From: Thiomonas sp. X19
Lineage (GTDB): Bacteria; Pseudomonadota; Gammaproteobacteria; Burkholderiales; Burkholderiaceae_C
DNA: 64,000 bases
Direction: 5' to 3'
NCBI RefSeq assembly: GCF_900089495.1
Contig: NZ_LT605203.1
Span: 4,575,459 to 4,639,458, forward strand
Position numbers and translations under genes: made by a program. Every line of letters starts with the position of its first letter. Position 1 is the stretch's first letter. Under the pieces are notes generated by a model, which was not told the DNA's origin, ran no database searches, and worked only from the letters and a program-made list of their open reading frames with translations. This document shows positions 1 to 7,873 of the stretch, piece by piece.

Positions 1-1
1 A

Positions 2-307
2 CTCCTTGACCGCACGAAGTTGGGCCTGGACTCGTGCATGTTTACGCAGGTGAGTCTGGAGAAGCACTCTGAGGCTGTCGTCGCCGATTTCGAGCGGGCC
101 GTGCGCGCAGCACCGGAAATCCAGGAGTGCTGGGTCATCACCGGCGACGCGGACTACCTGTTAAAGATCTACGTGCCAGATGCGCAGGCATTCGATCGTT
201 TCGTCTCGCGCTTCATGCTCAAGATCAAGGGCGTGCGCCAGTTGAAGACAGCGGTGGCGTTGCGCGAAGTCAAGCTGGAAACCCGGCTCCAATTGCCGAG
301 TGGATGA
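2..307 (+). CDS. Lrp/AsnC-family regulator, C-terminal part (5' end outside window)
   Basis: The reading frame is open from the first bases and ends at a TGA at 305-307. The product matches the C-terminal ligand-sensing (RAM) domain of Lrp/AsnC regulators: a LDRTKLGLDS segment, then a beta-strand region, VSLEKH, and a PEIQECWVITGDADYLLKI stretch typical of the effector-binding fold. The N-terminal helix-turn-helix lies outside the window, so the gene is partial. In this family the RAM domain binds amino acids and mediates oligomerisation. The regulated gene cannot be told, because an IS66 remnant follows immediately. Confidence 0.85.
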   Translation, partial: LLDRTKLGLDSCMFTQVSLEKHSEAVVADFERAVRAAPEIQECWVITGDADYLLKIYVPDAQAFDRFVSRFMLKIKGVRQLKTAVALREVKLETRLQLPSG

Positions 308-333
308 ATGGGACGAGGTGTGGCACTGCAGCC

Positions 334-519
334 TCATCTGTCGATGTAGGGCGAAGGACGTGCATGGAAAGTTCTCGTTCTTCCGAAGCTCAGGGCCGCA
401 ATCTTCGTCTGCTGGAACTTCAAATCCGCCTGCATGCGGGCAATGACCGTACGCGCGTACTGCGCCGCCGGATCGTCGCCCAGGGCTTGGAGTCGGTCGG
501 TATCCAGAGCGTCAAGCAT
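334..519 (-). pseudogene. IS66 TnpC transposase, N-terminal stub
   Basis: Starting at the ATG at 517-519, the frame encodes a TnpC-like N terminus with the coiled-coil segment RMQADLKFQQTKIAALSF. In intact IS66 transposases this segment leads to a region of the type ELARLKRWRFG and several hundred further residues. Here the similarity stops after ALSF, and 16 unrelated residues lead to a stop at 334. The DDE catalytic domain is absent, so no transposase activity is expected. The break marks the left end of the IS remnant at roughly 380-390. Confidence 0.7.
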
Positions 520-590
520 GGGCAGATTCTCTCGCGTGCGCGCGCGAGAAGGGGGAATTGCCCGGATCGACAAACGCTTGGGCTTGGGGG

Positions 591-932
591 TTACACCACG
601 GCAATGGCGCTGGCGGTGGCGTGCGCGCTCATGCGCTGCCACGGCAGCCCGGCCACCAACCAGCGCCATTGCTGCTCGCTCAGGTGCAGCGCCTCACGGT
701 CGTCCTGCGGCCAGACAAACCGGCCTTCTTGCAATCGGCGCGTGCACAGCCAGAGTCCCGCTCCATCAAACACGAGCACTTTCAGCCGGGTGGCGCGGCG
801 GTTGGCAAACACATAGGCATGGTCGCGTTGCGCTGAGCCAAACCGGGCCACAACCTGCCCCAGCAGGCTATCCATCCCGCCGCGCAGATCACTGGCGCCC
901 ACGGCCAGCCAGATGGCCTCAATGCGCAGCAT
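591..932 (-). CDS. tnpB: IS66 accessory protein TnpB (Orf2)
   Basis: This 113-aa protein has the hallmarks of IS66 Orf2/TnpB: an N-terminal DLRGGMDSL motif, then FANRRATRLKVLVFDGAG and the WLCTRRLQEGRF segment. The length is close to the 110-120 aa usual for the family. TnpB is required together with TnpA and TnpC for transposition of IS66 elements, but its molecular role is unclear. The start lies 4 nt downstream of the tnpA stop, consistent with translational coupling. It is probably inactive because tnpC is truncated. Confidence 0.85.
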   Translation of the reverse strand: MLRIEAIWLAVGASDLRGGMDSLLGQVVARFGSAQRDHAYVFANRRATRLKVLVFDGAGLWLCTRRLQEGRFVWPQDDREALHLSEQQWRWLVAGLPWQRMSAHATASAIAVV

Positions 933-935
933 GGC

Positions 936-1304
936 TTATCCCAGCCAGGCCTGCAGCCACTGCGCGCACTCGGCTGCGTGGGCCACGGGCCAGTCGATCT
1001 GGGCGCGGCGCTGGGCCACCTCGCAGGTGATGCGGGCGTGTCCGGGATGGGGGCTTCCATCCGCAGCCGCAGCGGGGGACGGGTTGCAGTGGGCGCGCAC
1101 GAAGGCGCTGCGCCGTGGCGGCAGGGCCAGCCCCGCGCGTTGCGCGCGCCAACGCGGTGCGCTCGACAGCCAGCCGCGCAGTTGCCCGTAGCCCAGCCCC
1201 TTGCTCTGCGCAAACGCTTCAGCCTTCATCCCGCTGGCTTTGAGTTCATCAAGAATCGCCAGAATCTCATCAATCCGCTCTTCACTGAGTTTGTCTGATC
1301 GCAT
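936..1304 (-). CDS. tnpA: IS66 accessory protein TnpA (Orf1), HTH-type
   Basis: The product (122 aa from the ATG at 1304) begins MRSDKLSEERIDEILAILDE and continues with GMKAEAFAQSKGLGYGQLRGW, an Orf1-like helix-turn-helix segment of IS66 elements. A longer frame runs up to 1325, but the ATG at 1304 fits the family better. The C-terminal half is Ala/Pro/Arg-rich and less typical, so it may have decayed or belong to a divergent subgroup. It precedes tnpB in the same orientation. Confidence 0.65.
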   Translation of the reverse strand: MRSDKLSEERIDEILAILDELKASGMKAEAFAQSKGLGYGQLRGWLSSAPRWRAQRAGLALPPRRSAFVRAHCNPSPAAAADGSPHPGHARITCEVAQRRAQIDWPVAHAAECAQWLQAWLG

Positions 1305-1346
1305 GGAGCCTCCGAAAAAACTCAAGCTTCACTTAGCACAGACTCA

Positions 1347-1931
1347 TTGAAAAGATGGGTTCGGCGGACGCATACCGTGCAGCTGATCGACATGCTGCGC
1401 AAGGTGGCGCCTGATCTGGCCGATCCAGGAACCACCGCATTGCAGGAGGATGCATTGGCGGACATCGCGGCAGGGCGTGCCGCGCTGGCCGCGTTCATGC
1501 AGGTCCAGGTGGATGCAACGCGGGAGTTTTCGCGGACGCTGCTGGAGGGTAAGCTGACGGAAGCGGAGCTGGTCCTGCATGCCTGCCCGGCCTGTGGCGG
1601 CGCACGCTGCGTGCAGCGCACCAGCAAAGCTGGGAGTATGTACCACCGTTGCCTGGACTGCGAGGCGGCATTCGGGGATGATGGTGGCAAGCCGGGGAAA
1701 CGGTTCGAGGACAGGCCGGCGGGCGACGGCGGGCAGAAGATATCGAGCGCTGGCGCTGCCGGCCCGAAATGCCCGAGCTGCAAGAAGCCCACGTTCAAGA
1801 ACGAAACCAAGACCGGCAAGGCGTACTACCGGTGCGGCGCGTGCAAAGGCGCCTGGTGGCCGGACCGCAAGGATGAAGGCAAGCTTGGGGGGAAGTGGGA
1901 GGGCAGGCTTGAGCTTGGTCGTAGAACCTAG
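1347..1931 (+). pseudogene. Type IA topoisomerase (TraE/TopB-like), C-terminal fragment
   Basis: The open frame encodes the end of a topoisomerase III-like enzyme. Residues after the junction read QLIDMLRKVAPDLADPGTT and DIAAGRAALAAFM, which match the helical end of the type IA core. Two zinc ribbons follow, CPACGG...CLDC and CPSCKK...CGAC. The catalytic tyrosine domain and the rest of the core are missing upstream, where the IS66 remnant begins. RP4-type conjugation systems often carry such a topoisomerase (TraE), so this may be a lost backbone gene. The TTG at 1347 is only the first possible start in the open frame. Confidence 0.75.
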
Positions 1932-1940
1932 AATCGACCC

Positions 1941-2177
1941 ATGTCCCAATCCTTTGTCGATCTGCTAAAACTTATCGACACGCGCAAGGCGCAGCTCGAC
2001 GCCCTGCGCCCGCTACCGCCCGCAACGGTCGCCAGTCTGCATGACAAACAAGCGCTGGAGTGGACGTACAACTCCAACGCCATTGAGGGCAACACCCTCA
2101 GTGTCACAATGTTGCTCCGACGTGAACGGAGGTCGGCTCTTTGTCCGGGCGCAGAGCGGCCACGAGATAGTCGATGA
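1941..2177 (+). pseudogene. Fic-family protein, N-terminal stub
   Basis: The frame starts at the ATG at 1941 and encodes LDALRPLPP followed by ALEWTYNSNAIEGNTLS, the conserved N-terminal segment of Fic/DOC proteins including the inhibitory-helix-like region with SNAIEGN. Similarity ends near 2103, exactly where the lysR gene on the opposite strand ends, and the frame then runs to a stop through unrelated sequence. The catalytic HPFxxGNGR motif is absent, so no AMPylation activity is expected. The junction at about 2104 marks the insertion point of cargo block A. Confidence 0.8.
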
Positions 2178-3027
2178 GCACGCGAGTTTTCGGCGCGGTA
2201 TATCGCGACTTGGTAAACAAGAGGTAAGCCATACCCTGGTAGTTGGTATCAAAGGACCAATCCGGCAACAAGCGGACGACCCTTCCTGCTGCCAAGGCCG
2301 CGTGTGCGACGAAATCGGGCACGCAGCCAATTCCGAGTCCGGCCTCAACTGCTGCGAGACGCATTTCGCTGTGATTCAACGTGTACCGCCCAGCGACGAC
2401 GACTTCTACGCTGTCCTCGGCACGCACAAAACGCCACCGACTGTCTCGTTCTTGCTCCCCAATTGCCAGGCAGCTGTGACCCATGAGGTCTTCAGGCGTT
2501 CGCACTGGCGAATGGGCAGAGATGTAGGCAGGGCTAGCCAGCAACAATTGCTTCACTGGCATCAATGCGCGCGCGATCATGCCCTGCGGAGGGTCGTCCG
2601 TCAGTCGGAGCACTAGGTCCATCCCCTCGCGCAAAGGATCGACCACGCGGTCGACTACCAACAAATGCACGTCTACAGCCGGGTGCTTCGTGAGGAAGTC
2701 CAGCAGCAACGGCTGCAGCACGTGGCGTGAGAATGCCTTGGGCGCACTGATGCGAACCAGCCCCTTTGGCGCCCCGATATGACCCTCGGCGACCTGAAGT
2801 GTTGCCTGAGCCGCAGCAACCATGGCACGGCCGTGTTCCAGAACGGCGAGCCCGGCGTCGGTCAGACGTAGCTGGCGTGTTGTCCTCTGCAAGAGGGCCA
2901 CGCCCATGGCCTTCTCGAGACGTGCAACTTGTCGGCTTACAGCAGAAGGCGTCACTCCGAGCAGCCTTGCAGCGGCCGAGAAGCTGCCTGCTTCCGCGAC
3001 GCGGACGAAAGCGACCATCTCCTGCAT
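2104..3027 (-). CDS. LysR-family transcriptional regulator (divergent from the ArgG-like operon)
   Basis: This is a typical LysR regulator of about 307 aa. An N-terminal winged helix-turn-helix (FVRVAEAGSFSAAARLLGVT, then SAVSRQVARLEKAMGVALLQ) is followed by a periplasmic-binding-like effector domain, in the subgroup ending in VPDFVAHAALAAGRVVRLLP. The ATG at 3027 (GGAGG 2 nt upstream) or the ATG at 3018 is more likely than the TTG at 3063. It is transcribed divergently from the ArgG-like/dioxygenase/exporter operon and is the obvious candidate to control it. The last few residues overlap the broken fic junction, so the extreme C terminus may not be original. Confidence 0.9.
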   Translation of the reverse strand: MQEMVAFVRVAEAGSFSAAARLLGVTPSAVSRQVARLEKAMGVALLQRTTRQLRLTDAGLAVLEHGRAMVAAAQATLQVAEGHIGAPKGLVRISAPKAFSRHVLQPLLLDFLTKHPAVDVHLLVVDRVVDPLREGMDLVLRLTDDPPQGMIARALMPVKQLLLASPAYISAHSPVRTPEDLMGHSCLAIGEQERDSRWRFVRAEDSVEVVVAGRYTLNHSEMRLAAVEAGLGIGCVPDFVAHAALAAGRVVRLLPDWSFDTNYQGMAYLLFTKSRYTAPKTRVLIDYLVAALRPDKEPTSVHVGATL

Positions 3028-3145
3028 CACCTCCAAGAAATTATCTGTTCTCACCAGGCACAACTCCTTTTCTGCGATCCAGTCTAGTCAATGGAGAGCC
3101 CTCGACGAACAATCCTTCTTGCCAACAAAACGACGGAGGGATGGC
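3028..3145. promoter_or_regulatory. Divergent control region, lysR / ArgG-like operon
   Basis: The 118-bp gap between the lysR start (3027) and the ArgG-like start (3146) is the only place for the promoters of both transcripts and for a LysR box. A strong ribosome binding site (CGGAGGG, 3134-3140) lies 5 nt before the ATG at 3146. I could not assign convincing -35/-10 hexamers or a single T-N11-A site. Confidence 0.5.
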
Positions 3146-4357
3146 ATGCCGACGCGCATTATTCGAAGCTTTGCAGACCTTGATGCGATGCAAGGTCGGG
3201 TCGGCCACGTGCTCACCCTTTTTAGCGGGGGACTGGATAGCAGCTACGTCCTGAAAGAGCTGGTGCAGCGCAAACTGCGTGTCACGGCCCTGTCGGTGGA
3301 CGTGGGTGAAGGTTGCCAGCTGCAGGATCTCCAAGAGATCACCGCGTTTTTTGGCGTCGATCTGAAGGTGGTTGACGCCAAGGAAGAATTTGCCGCCGAG
3401 GCGGTGGCGCCGGCCATCTGCGCCCAGGCACGGTACCTTGGAACCTACCCGGTCAGCTCTTCGCTGTCTCGACCGATTCTGGCCAAGATTGCGGTCAATG
3501 TGGCACGAGAATTGGGTTGTGACGCAATCATTCATGCGGCCAATCAGTCTCAGAACAGCCTACGCAGACTGAACGGTGCCATCGAGCAGCTGGATTTCGA
3601 CGGATGCTATGGGACGCCTTACGAGCGTTCTGTTCTGACTCGCGATGAAAAGATCGAGGCGCTGCGGGTACTGGGCCTGACGCGCTTTCAGGCGCGTGGC
3701 ATCAGCGGCGATGCAAACCTTTGGTGCCGAGAATTCGAATCTGGATCACTCGACAACCCTGAAGGATTCTGGGCCCCGCCATCCTTGTTTGAATGGACCC
3801 GTCGCAGGGAAGGCGATGTTCCCAGTTGCGAACTGCAAATCGAGTTTCGCAAGGGGCGCCCGTCGGCGGTGAACGGCAGGCAGATGGAACTCGTCCCCCT
3901 GATTGCACACCTCAACGACGCTGTGGGCGCCTTCCAGATCGGTCGCTACAGCGGACTCGAGCACTTAGCCGGTGGCGAGAAGGTGCTGGAGATTCGAGAG
4001 GCGCCAGCGGCAACCGTGTTGATGGATGCCTACCGGCAACTGGAGACAGCTGTCCTGGACGCCGAGCTACTTCGAGAGAAGGTCTCTTTGGAGATGTTGT
4101 GGACGCGGGAAGCAGTCGAGGGACGCTGGTTCGGACCATTGCGCTTGTGCGTCGACGCGTTCATCCGACACGCGTCGGAAAAGGTCACTGGAACCGTCAC
4201 GTATCAGCTCCGCCAAGGTGCGATGGACATCTGCGCCATCAAGGCACCGCATCCGCTCTATCTGACCGACCGAGACGGTTGGGAAAAGTCGTTGGTCGAT
4301 GATGTGTTTCAGCCACCGAACCCGACCAACCGTCGGCACGAGGAGGCGCTGGCATGA
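3146..4357 (+). CDS. Argininosuccinate synthase-like ATP-dependent ligase
   Basis: The 403-aa product belongs to the argininosuccinate synthase (ArgG) superfamily. The N-type ATP pyrophosphatase motif LFSGGLDSSYVLKEL is near residues 27-41. YPVSSSLSRPILAKIAV and ISGDANLWCREFESGSLDNP match the ArgG segments that contact nucleotide and citrulline. The usual HGCTGKGND aspartate/ATP loop is replaced by HAANQSQNS, so the acceptor or donor amino acid probably differs from citrulline/aspartate. The gene overlaps the next one by 4 nt. With the dioxygenase and exporter it probably makes and exports a modified amino acid; the substrate is unknown. It is most likely not a housekeeping argG, because the gene sits in a mobile operon and has an altered loop. 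Confidence 0.8.
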   Translation: MPTRIIRSFADLDAMQGRVGHVLTLFSGGLDSSYVLKELVQRKLRVTALSVDVGEGCQLQDLQEITAFFGVDLKVVDAKEEFAAEAVAPAICAQARYLGTYPVSSSLSRPILAKIAVNVARELGCDAIIHAANQSQNSLRRLNGAIEQLDFDGCYGTPYERSVLTRDEKIEALRVLGLTRFQARGISGDANLWCREFESGSLDNPEGFWAPPSLFEWTRRREGDVPSCELQIEFRKGRPSAVNGRQMELVPLIAHLNDAVGAFQIGRYSGLEHLAGGEKVLEIREAPAATVLMDAYRQLETAVLDAELLREKVSLEMLWTREAVEGRWFGPLRLCVDAFIRHASEKVTGTVTYQLRQGAMDICAIKAPHPLYLTDRDGWEKSLVDDVFQPPNPTNRRHEEALA

Positions 4358-5106
4358 ACATGGCGGCATTGACGAACCGCCCGCTGGAGTCTGTCCTTGT
4401 CGAGGGCCTTGGTCGTCATCTCCACGAGCAGCATTTCCTGTTCCTTGGTGGTGATGCTCTAAGCGGCATCCTCGCGGTCACGCCTGATGACATTGCGGCC
4501 TTTTCCAAGCACTGGTCGAGTCTCACGCTGGATCGACACATGGGGGATGGTGGCACGTATCGATACCGTCGCTACGGCGCGTTCGACTCGCCGCAGGGGA
4601 TTCGCCGTCGCCGGTTGCCTCACGGTCCCTACGAACAACCGAAGTACGTCAACGGCCTCAATGGGGGTGTCGCTCGGCTGTTCGATCCGCTGGAGAGCAG
4701 CTTCGTCTCCGACCCGCTCCTCAATCGTTTGCTGGACTGGTTGACGTTCCTCTACGACCAATGTGAGGGGGTGCCCCGGCACTGGAATATCCGACTGCAC
4801 CCCTACCGAATCGTTGCGAACTCAGCGCAGGCGGGAAATCCCACGCCGGAAGGGTTGCACCGTGACGGTGTGGACTACATCGTCAGCATGCTGGTGCAGC
4901 GCAACAACGTCAAGGGCGGGGAGACCACCGTCACCGACAACCAGGGACAGGTGTTGTGGCAGCGCACGCTGCAACGGCCGCTTGACATCATGATCGGCCA
5001 GGATGCGCAAACCAAGCATTCGGTTACGCCGGTGTTACCGGCTGAGACGGGCGTCGAGGCATGGCGGGACGTGCTGGTGGTCGCCTTTTCAAAGGTTGCA
5101 CCATGA
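4354..5106 (+). CDS. 2OG-Fe(II) dioxygenase, PF10014 (amino acid hydroxylase-like)
   Basis: This 250-aa protein resembles the PF10014 2OG-Fe dioxygenase family, whose characterised members hydroxylate free aliphatic amino acids such as isoleucine. The iron facial triad is visible as H-x-D in EGLHRDGVDYI (about residues 168-175) with a distal histidine in QTKHSVTPV (about 225); an arginine for 2-oxoglutarate is expected after it. The ATG at 4354 has AGGAGG 7 nt upstream and overlaps the stop of the ArgG-like gene, so the two are co-translated. The predicted reaction is hydroxylation of an amino acid or of the ArgG-like product; the substrate cannot be read from sequence. Confidence 0.85.
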   Translation: MNMAALTNRPLESVLVEGLGRHLHEQHFLFLGGDALSGILAVTPDDIAAFSKHWSSLTLDRHMGDGGTYRYRRYGAFDSPQGIRRRRLPHGPYEQPKYVNGLNGGVARLFDPLESSFVSDPLLNRLLDWLTFLYDQCEGVPRHWNIRLHPYRIVANSAQAGNPTPEGLHRDGVDYIVSMLVQRNNVKGGETTVTDNQGQVLWQRTLQRPLDIMIGQDAQTKHSVTPVLPAETGVEAWRDVLVVAFSKVAP

Positions 5107-6038
5107 CAGCGTCAACACCCAATGCCAGTGCGAAGGCGGTCGGCACACGCTTCGGCTCTCGCTCGCCTTTCGGAACGATCGAGTTGCTCTTGCTCCTGGT
5201 CGCGATCGTGTGGGGGGGCAGCTACAGCGCGACCAAGGTCGCGACCGAGCAAGTGCCGGTGCTGCAATTCCTCGTGTTGCGGTTTGGTCTCACGTTCTTG
5301 TTGCTCTTGCCGGCTCTGCGCGGGCTTGCCGTCGCGTCATGGCCAGGAGCACTTGCGGGGGCCTCGCTGCTTGGCGCCAACCTCCTGGCCGTGTTCGTTT
5401 GTGAAACCTTCGGGGTGTCACTCACAACGGCTTCCAACGCCGCGTTCCTCATCAGCTTGTGCGTCGTGTTTACGCCGCTGTGCGAATGGTGGCTGCTGGG
5501 CGACCGGCCGGACGGATCTGTCTTCGCCGCTTCAGGGGTCTCACTGTTGGGCGCGGTCTTGCTTGCTTACCAGCAGCACGGCGGACACGTTTCACCGCTT
5601 GCCATTGGCGACGCGCTGATGGTGGCAGCTGCCTTTCTGCGCGGGGTCATGGTGACTCTGACCCGCCGCCATGGTCGGCGCTACCGCCTCCCGGCGCTGA
5701 CCATGACTGCAATACAGATGGGCGTGATGACCCTTGGGTCGGCACTCCTGATGCTCTTGGTACCCGGTCCCGACTGGGCTCCATTTCCTTCTAGTGGATC
5801 ATTTTGGGGTGCGACGGCGTTTTTGGTGATCGCGTGCACCCTTCTGGCGTTCTTTGTCCAGAACTACGCGGCCTCGCGCACTAGTCCATCTCGAGTGGCG
5901 TTGCTCATGGGGAGTGAGCCCCTTTGGGGAGCTTTGATTGCCGTGATCTGGTTGGGTGAGCGCTTAACGCTAATCGGCTGGGCGGGCGGATTGCTCATCG
6001 TGGTTTCCGCTTGGTGGGTGACGCGGCCGAAGGGTTGA
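5103..6038 (+). CDS. EamA/DMT-superfamily exporter
   Basis: A 311-aa polytopic membrane protein with about ten hydrophobic segments and two EamA repeats. The first repeat holds VAIVWGGSYSATKVA, the second VALLMGSEPLWGALIAVIWLGE, both characteristic of drug/metabolite transporters of the RhtA/YdcZ type that export amino acids and related metabolites. The start ATG at 5103 overlaps the dioxygenase stop by 4 nt, making it the third gene of the operon. Its likely job is to export the product of the two upstream enzymes or to protect the cell from it. Confidence 0.9.
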   Translation: MTASTPNASAKAVGTRFGSRSPFGTIELLLLLVAIVWGGSYSATKVATEQVPVLQFLVLRFGLTFLLLLPALRGLAVASWPGALAGASLLGANLLAVFVCETFGVSLTTASNAAFLISLCVVFTPLCEWWLLGDRPDGSVFAASGVSLLGAVLLAYQQHGGHVSPLAIGDALMVAAAFLRGVMVTLTRRHGRRYRLPALTMTAIQMGVMTLGSALLMLLVPGPDWAPFPSSGSFWGATAFLVIACTLLAFFVQNYAASRTSPSRVALLMGSEPLWGALIAVIWLGERLTLIGWAGGLLIVVSAWWVTRPKG

Positions 6039-6186
6039 AACCAAACGGTTTGTAGCTTGAGGTCCAGTTCAAGTTTGAGCCCCACAATTGGACGTAGTTC
6101 AGGATGCTCATTTATGCAGAGTGGTAGCGCTCGCCTGGCGCTGAGCGAGTATGGGGGCGGCGCGGCATCGAACGCCATCGCTATTA

Positions 6187-7347
6187 TCAATTCACGGCCC
6201 TCACCACACTTACCCCCATCAACCGCGCCCAAGCCCGCGTGCTCGCGTCCTGAATCCCCGGCGCTGCGCTCCCAGGTGCAGCCCACCACGCATTGGACTG
6301 CGCCAGAATCACCGTTGGCCGCTGCCACAGCGCCTCAAGCCACGTCCACGGCTGTACTTGCTCCACGCAAATCGCGGTCCACACACGCTCTCCGTCAAGA
6401 TCGAACACCCGCTGCCACCAGGCCGGGCGCAAGGTGCGCGGATTCCACGGCTGCCAGTCGCCGCCCAGCAGCAGGCCTGCAGCCTGTGCGATGGGAACCG
6501 GATCAGCGTATCCATGTTCGACCCGCACCAGGGCATCGCGCGCACCCATCTGCGCCCCGAGCAGCCAGATTTGCCCCGGCGGCACCGCCGCAGCGAACTG
6601 CGCCTTGGTGCCGTCGTACCAGTTCGGCAGGATGGCTTCAGGAAACACCAGCACGCGCGCACCAGCGCCCTGATCGAGCCCGGAGGCGATCACGGCTTGA
6701 TTGTTGGCAATGTCGGCGAAGACATTGCCGTTGTCCGGCCTGATCTGCGTTTGTATGCCGACCCAGCCTTTTGGCGAAGCCGGAGTGAGCCCCACCCCAA
6801 GCCTGACTGCTGCGGCGGCATTCGCCAAGACCGCGCACACCAGCAGCGGAACGAGAACCCGGCGTGAACCATCCCAGTCGCGCAAAGCCAGCGGAAGGAT
6901 GACCGCGAGAGCCAGCAGACATAGCACGCCGATCCATCCCATCCCCGGGAACAGCACGCCCGCTGCATTCATCGGCGAGAGCCAGCCGATCACGCCCAAC
7001 GGGGGCAGGGCGGTCAGCAACAGCGCGGCCAACAAACCGCCGCGCCGAGGCGGCAGAGCCCACGGCAAAGACAACGCCACGGCCGCCCCTGCCCACGCAG
7101 CCCAGGCCATCAAGGCGTGATGTTCCCCCCAATAGCCCAACACCGCCGAAACGATAGGCCAGCAGCCCACCGCGTAATAGGCCAGCGCCACCCCGAACCG
7201 CCGCCGCACCGTGCCGCTTCCCGCCACCAGCAAGGGAAGACACAGCGACGCCAGCGGCCCAAGGAGGCCGGAACCACCCCACAGCCAGGCGCTGCCGGCA
7301 ACCGCCGCGACGGGGATCGGCCATTCACTTGCCAGCACGCGGCGCAT
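6187..7347 (-). CDS. traB: Conjugal transfer protein TraB-like, nitrilase/Lnt fold
   Basis: The 386-aa product has about six N-terminal membrane segments and then a carbon-nitrogen hydrolase domain starting near GIQTQIRPDNGN. The arrangement resembles apolipoprotein N-acyltransferase and the TraB proteins of Ti and IncP-type conjugation regions. Family catalytic positions are suggested by VFPEAILPNW (Glu) and AICVEQVQPWTW (the nucleophile position, Cys). TraB is thought to assist pilus or transfer-apparatus maturation in the membrane. The protein stops right after VRAVN, earlier than Lnt enzymes, next to cargo block A; whether this is the natural family end or a trimmed C terminus is open. 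It is the last gene of the leftward tra block. Confidence 0.7.
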   Translation of the reverse strand: MRRVLASEWPIPVAAVAGSAWLWGGSGLLGPLASLCLPLLVAGSGTVRRRFGVALAYYAVGCWPIVSAVLGYWGEHHALMAWAAWAGAAVALSLPWALPPRRGGLLAALLLTALPPLGVIGWLSPMNAAGVLFPGMGWIGVLCLLALAVILPLALRDWDGSRRVLVPLLVCAVLANAAAAVRLGVGLTPASPKGWVGIQTQIRPDNGNVFADIANNQAVIASGLDQGAGARVLVFPEAILPNWYDGTKAQFAAAVPPGQIWLLGAQMGARDALVRVEHGYADPVPIAQAAGLLLGGDWQPWNPRTLRPAWWQRVFDLDGERVWTAICVEQVQPWTWLEALWQRPTVILAQSNAWWAAPGSAAPGIQDASTRAWARLMGVSVVRAVN

Positions 7348-7873
7348 GGTCAGGGGCCGTCAGCTTCTGAATCATCTGCTGCTGCATCTGCACCGTCGGC
7401 TCCAACTGGCGCTTACCCCACCACGAACCGACAAACAGCGCGACGGCGATGACCACGCCCAGGAGCGCCATCGAGGCCAGAGAAATCGGCTCCCGCAAGG
7501 CGCTGGTCACCGCCTCTCTCACCGCCGTCCTGACCACCCCCTCATCCACCTTCGCGCTCACCGGCCGCGCCGCCACCTCCTGCAAGCCGCGCAAGCCGGC
7601 GATCACCGGCGTCAAATCCACAGGCGATGCCTCCGCCTTGCCCGACTCCAGTACCGCCGCCTTCACTGCAGCCAGCACATCCGCCCTCGGCGTACTGCGC
7701 GCCCAGCCCCAAGCAAACAGGGTGACGTGCGGTGCGTTGCTCGGGTCGTCCACCTCGAAGCCGGTGCGCTGCAGGATGCCCAGCAGCGAACGGACATCCT
7801 TCCACTCGTCCTCGGTCGGCAGCCGCCCGAGCACATCCATGAACACCTGTTCCGAATTGCTGTAGGCCATCAC
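7325..7873 (-). CDS. Transfer-region protein in TraM position, C-terminal membrane anchor
   Basis: A 182-aa protein with a soluble N-terminal region (GRLPTEDEWKDVRSLLG), a central helical segment, and one membrane span near residues 135-152 (ASMALLGVVIAVALFVGSW) followed by a basic tail. It lies between traL-like and traB-like genes, the position of traM in RP4-type oriT operons, and overlaps traL by 4 nt and traB by 23 nt. I do not recognise a catalytic motif. By position it may help transfer at the membrane. The symbol is withheld because sequence similarity to RP4 TraM is not evident. Confidence 0.6.
   Translation of the reverse strand: MMAYSNSEQVFMDVLGRLPTEDEWKDVRSLLGILQRTGFEVDDPSNAPHVTLFAWGWARSTPRADVLAAVKAAVLESGKAEASPVDLTPVIAGLRGLQEVAARPVSAKVDEGVVRTAVREAVTSALREPISLASMALLGVVIAVALFVGSWWGKRQLEPTVQMQQQMIQKLTAPDHAPRAGK

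Larger units (their letters stand above)
334..1330 (-). mobile_element. IS66-family insertion sequence remnant
   Basis: Three consecutive minus-strand genes have the order and character of IS66 elements: a tnpA-like gene (936-1304), tnpB (591-932) and the first codons of tnpC (from 519). The large transposase gene tnpC is cut after roughly 45 codons, so the element is a non-autonomous fragment. On its other side it abuts a topoisomerase gene fragment, so the IS or a later deletion probably destroyed that gene. I could not define terminal inverted repeats; the outer limits are approximate. Confidence 0.8.
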
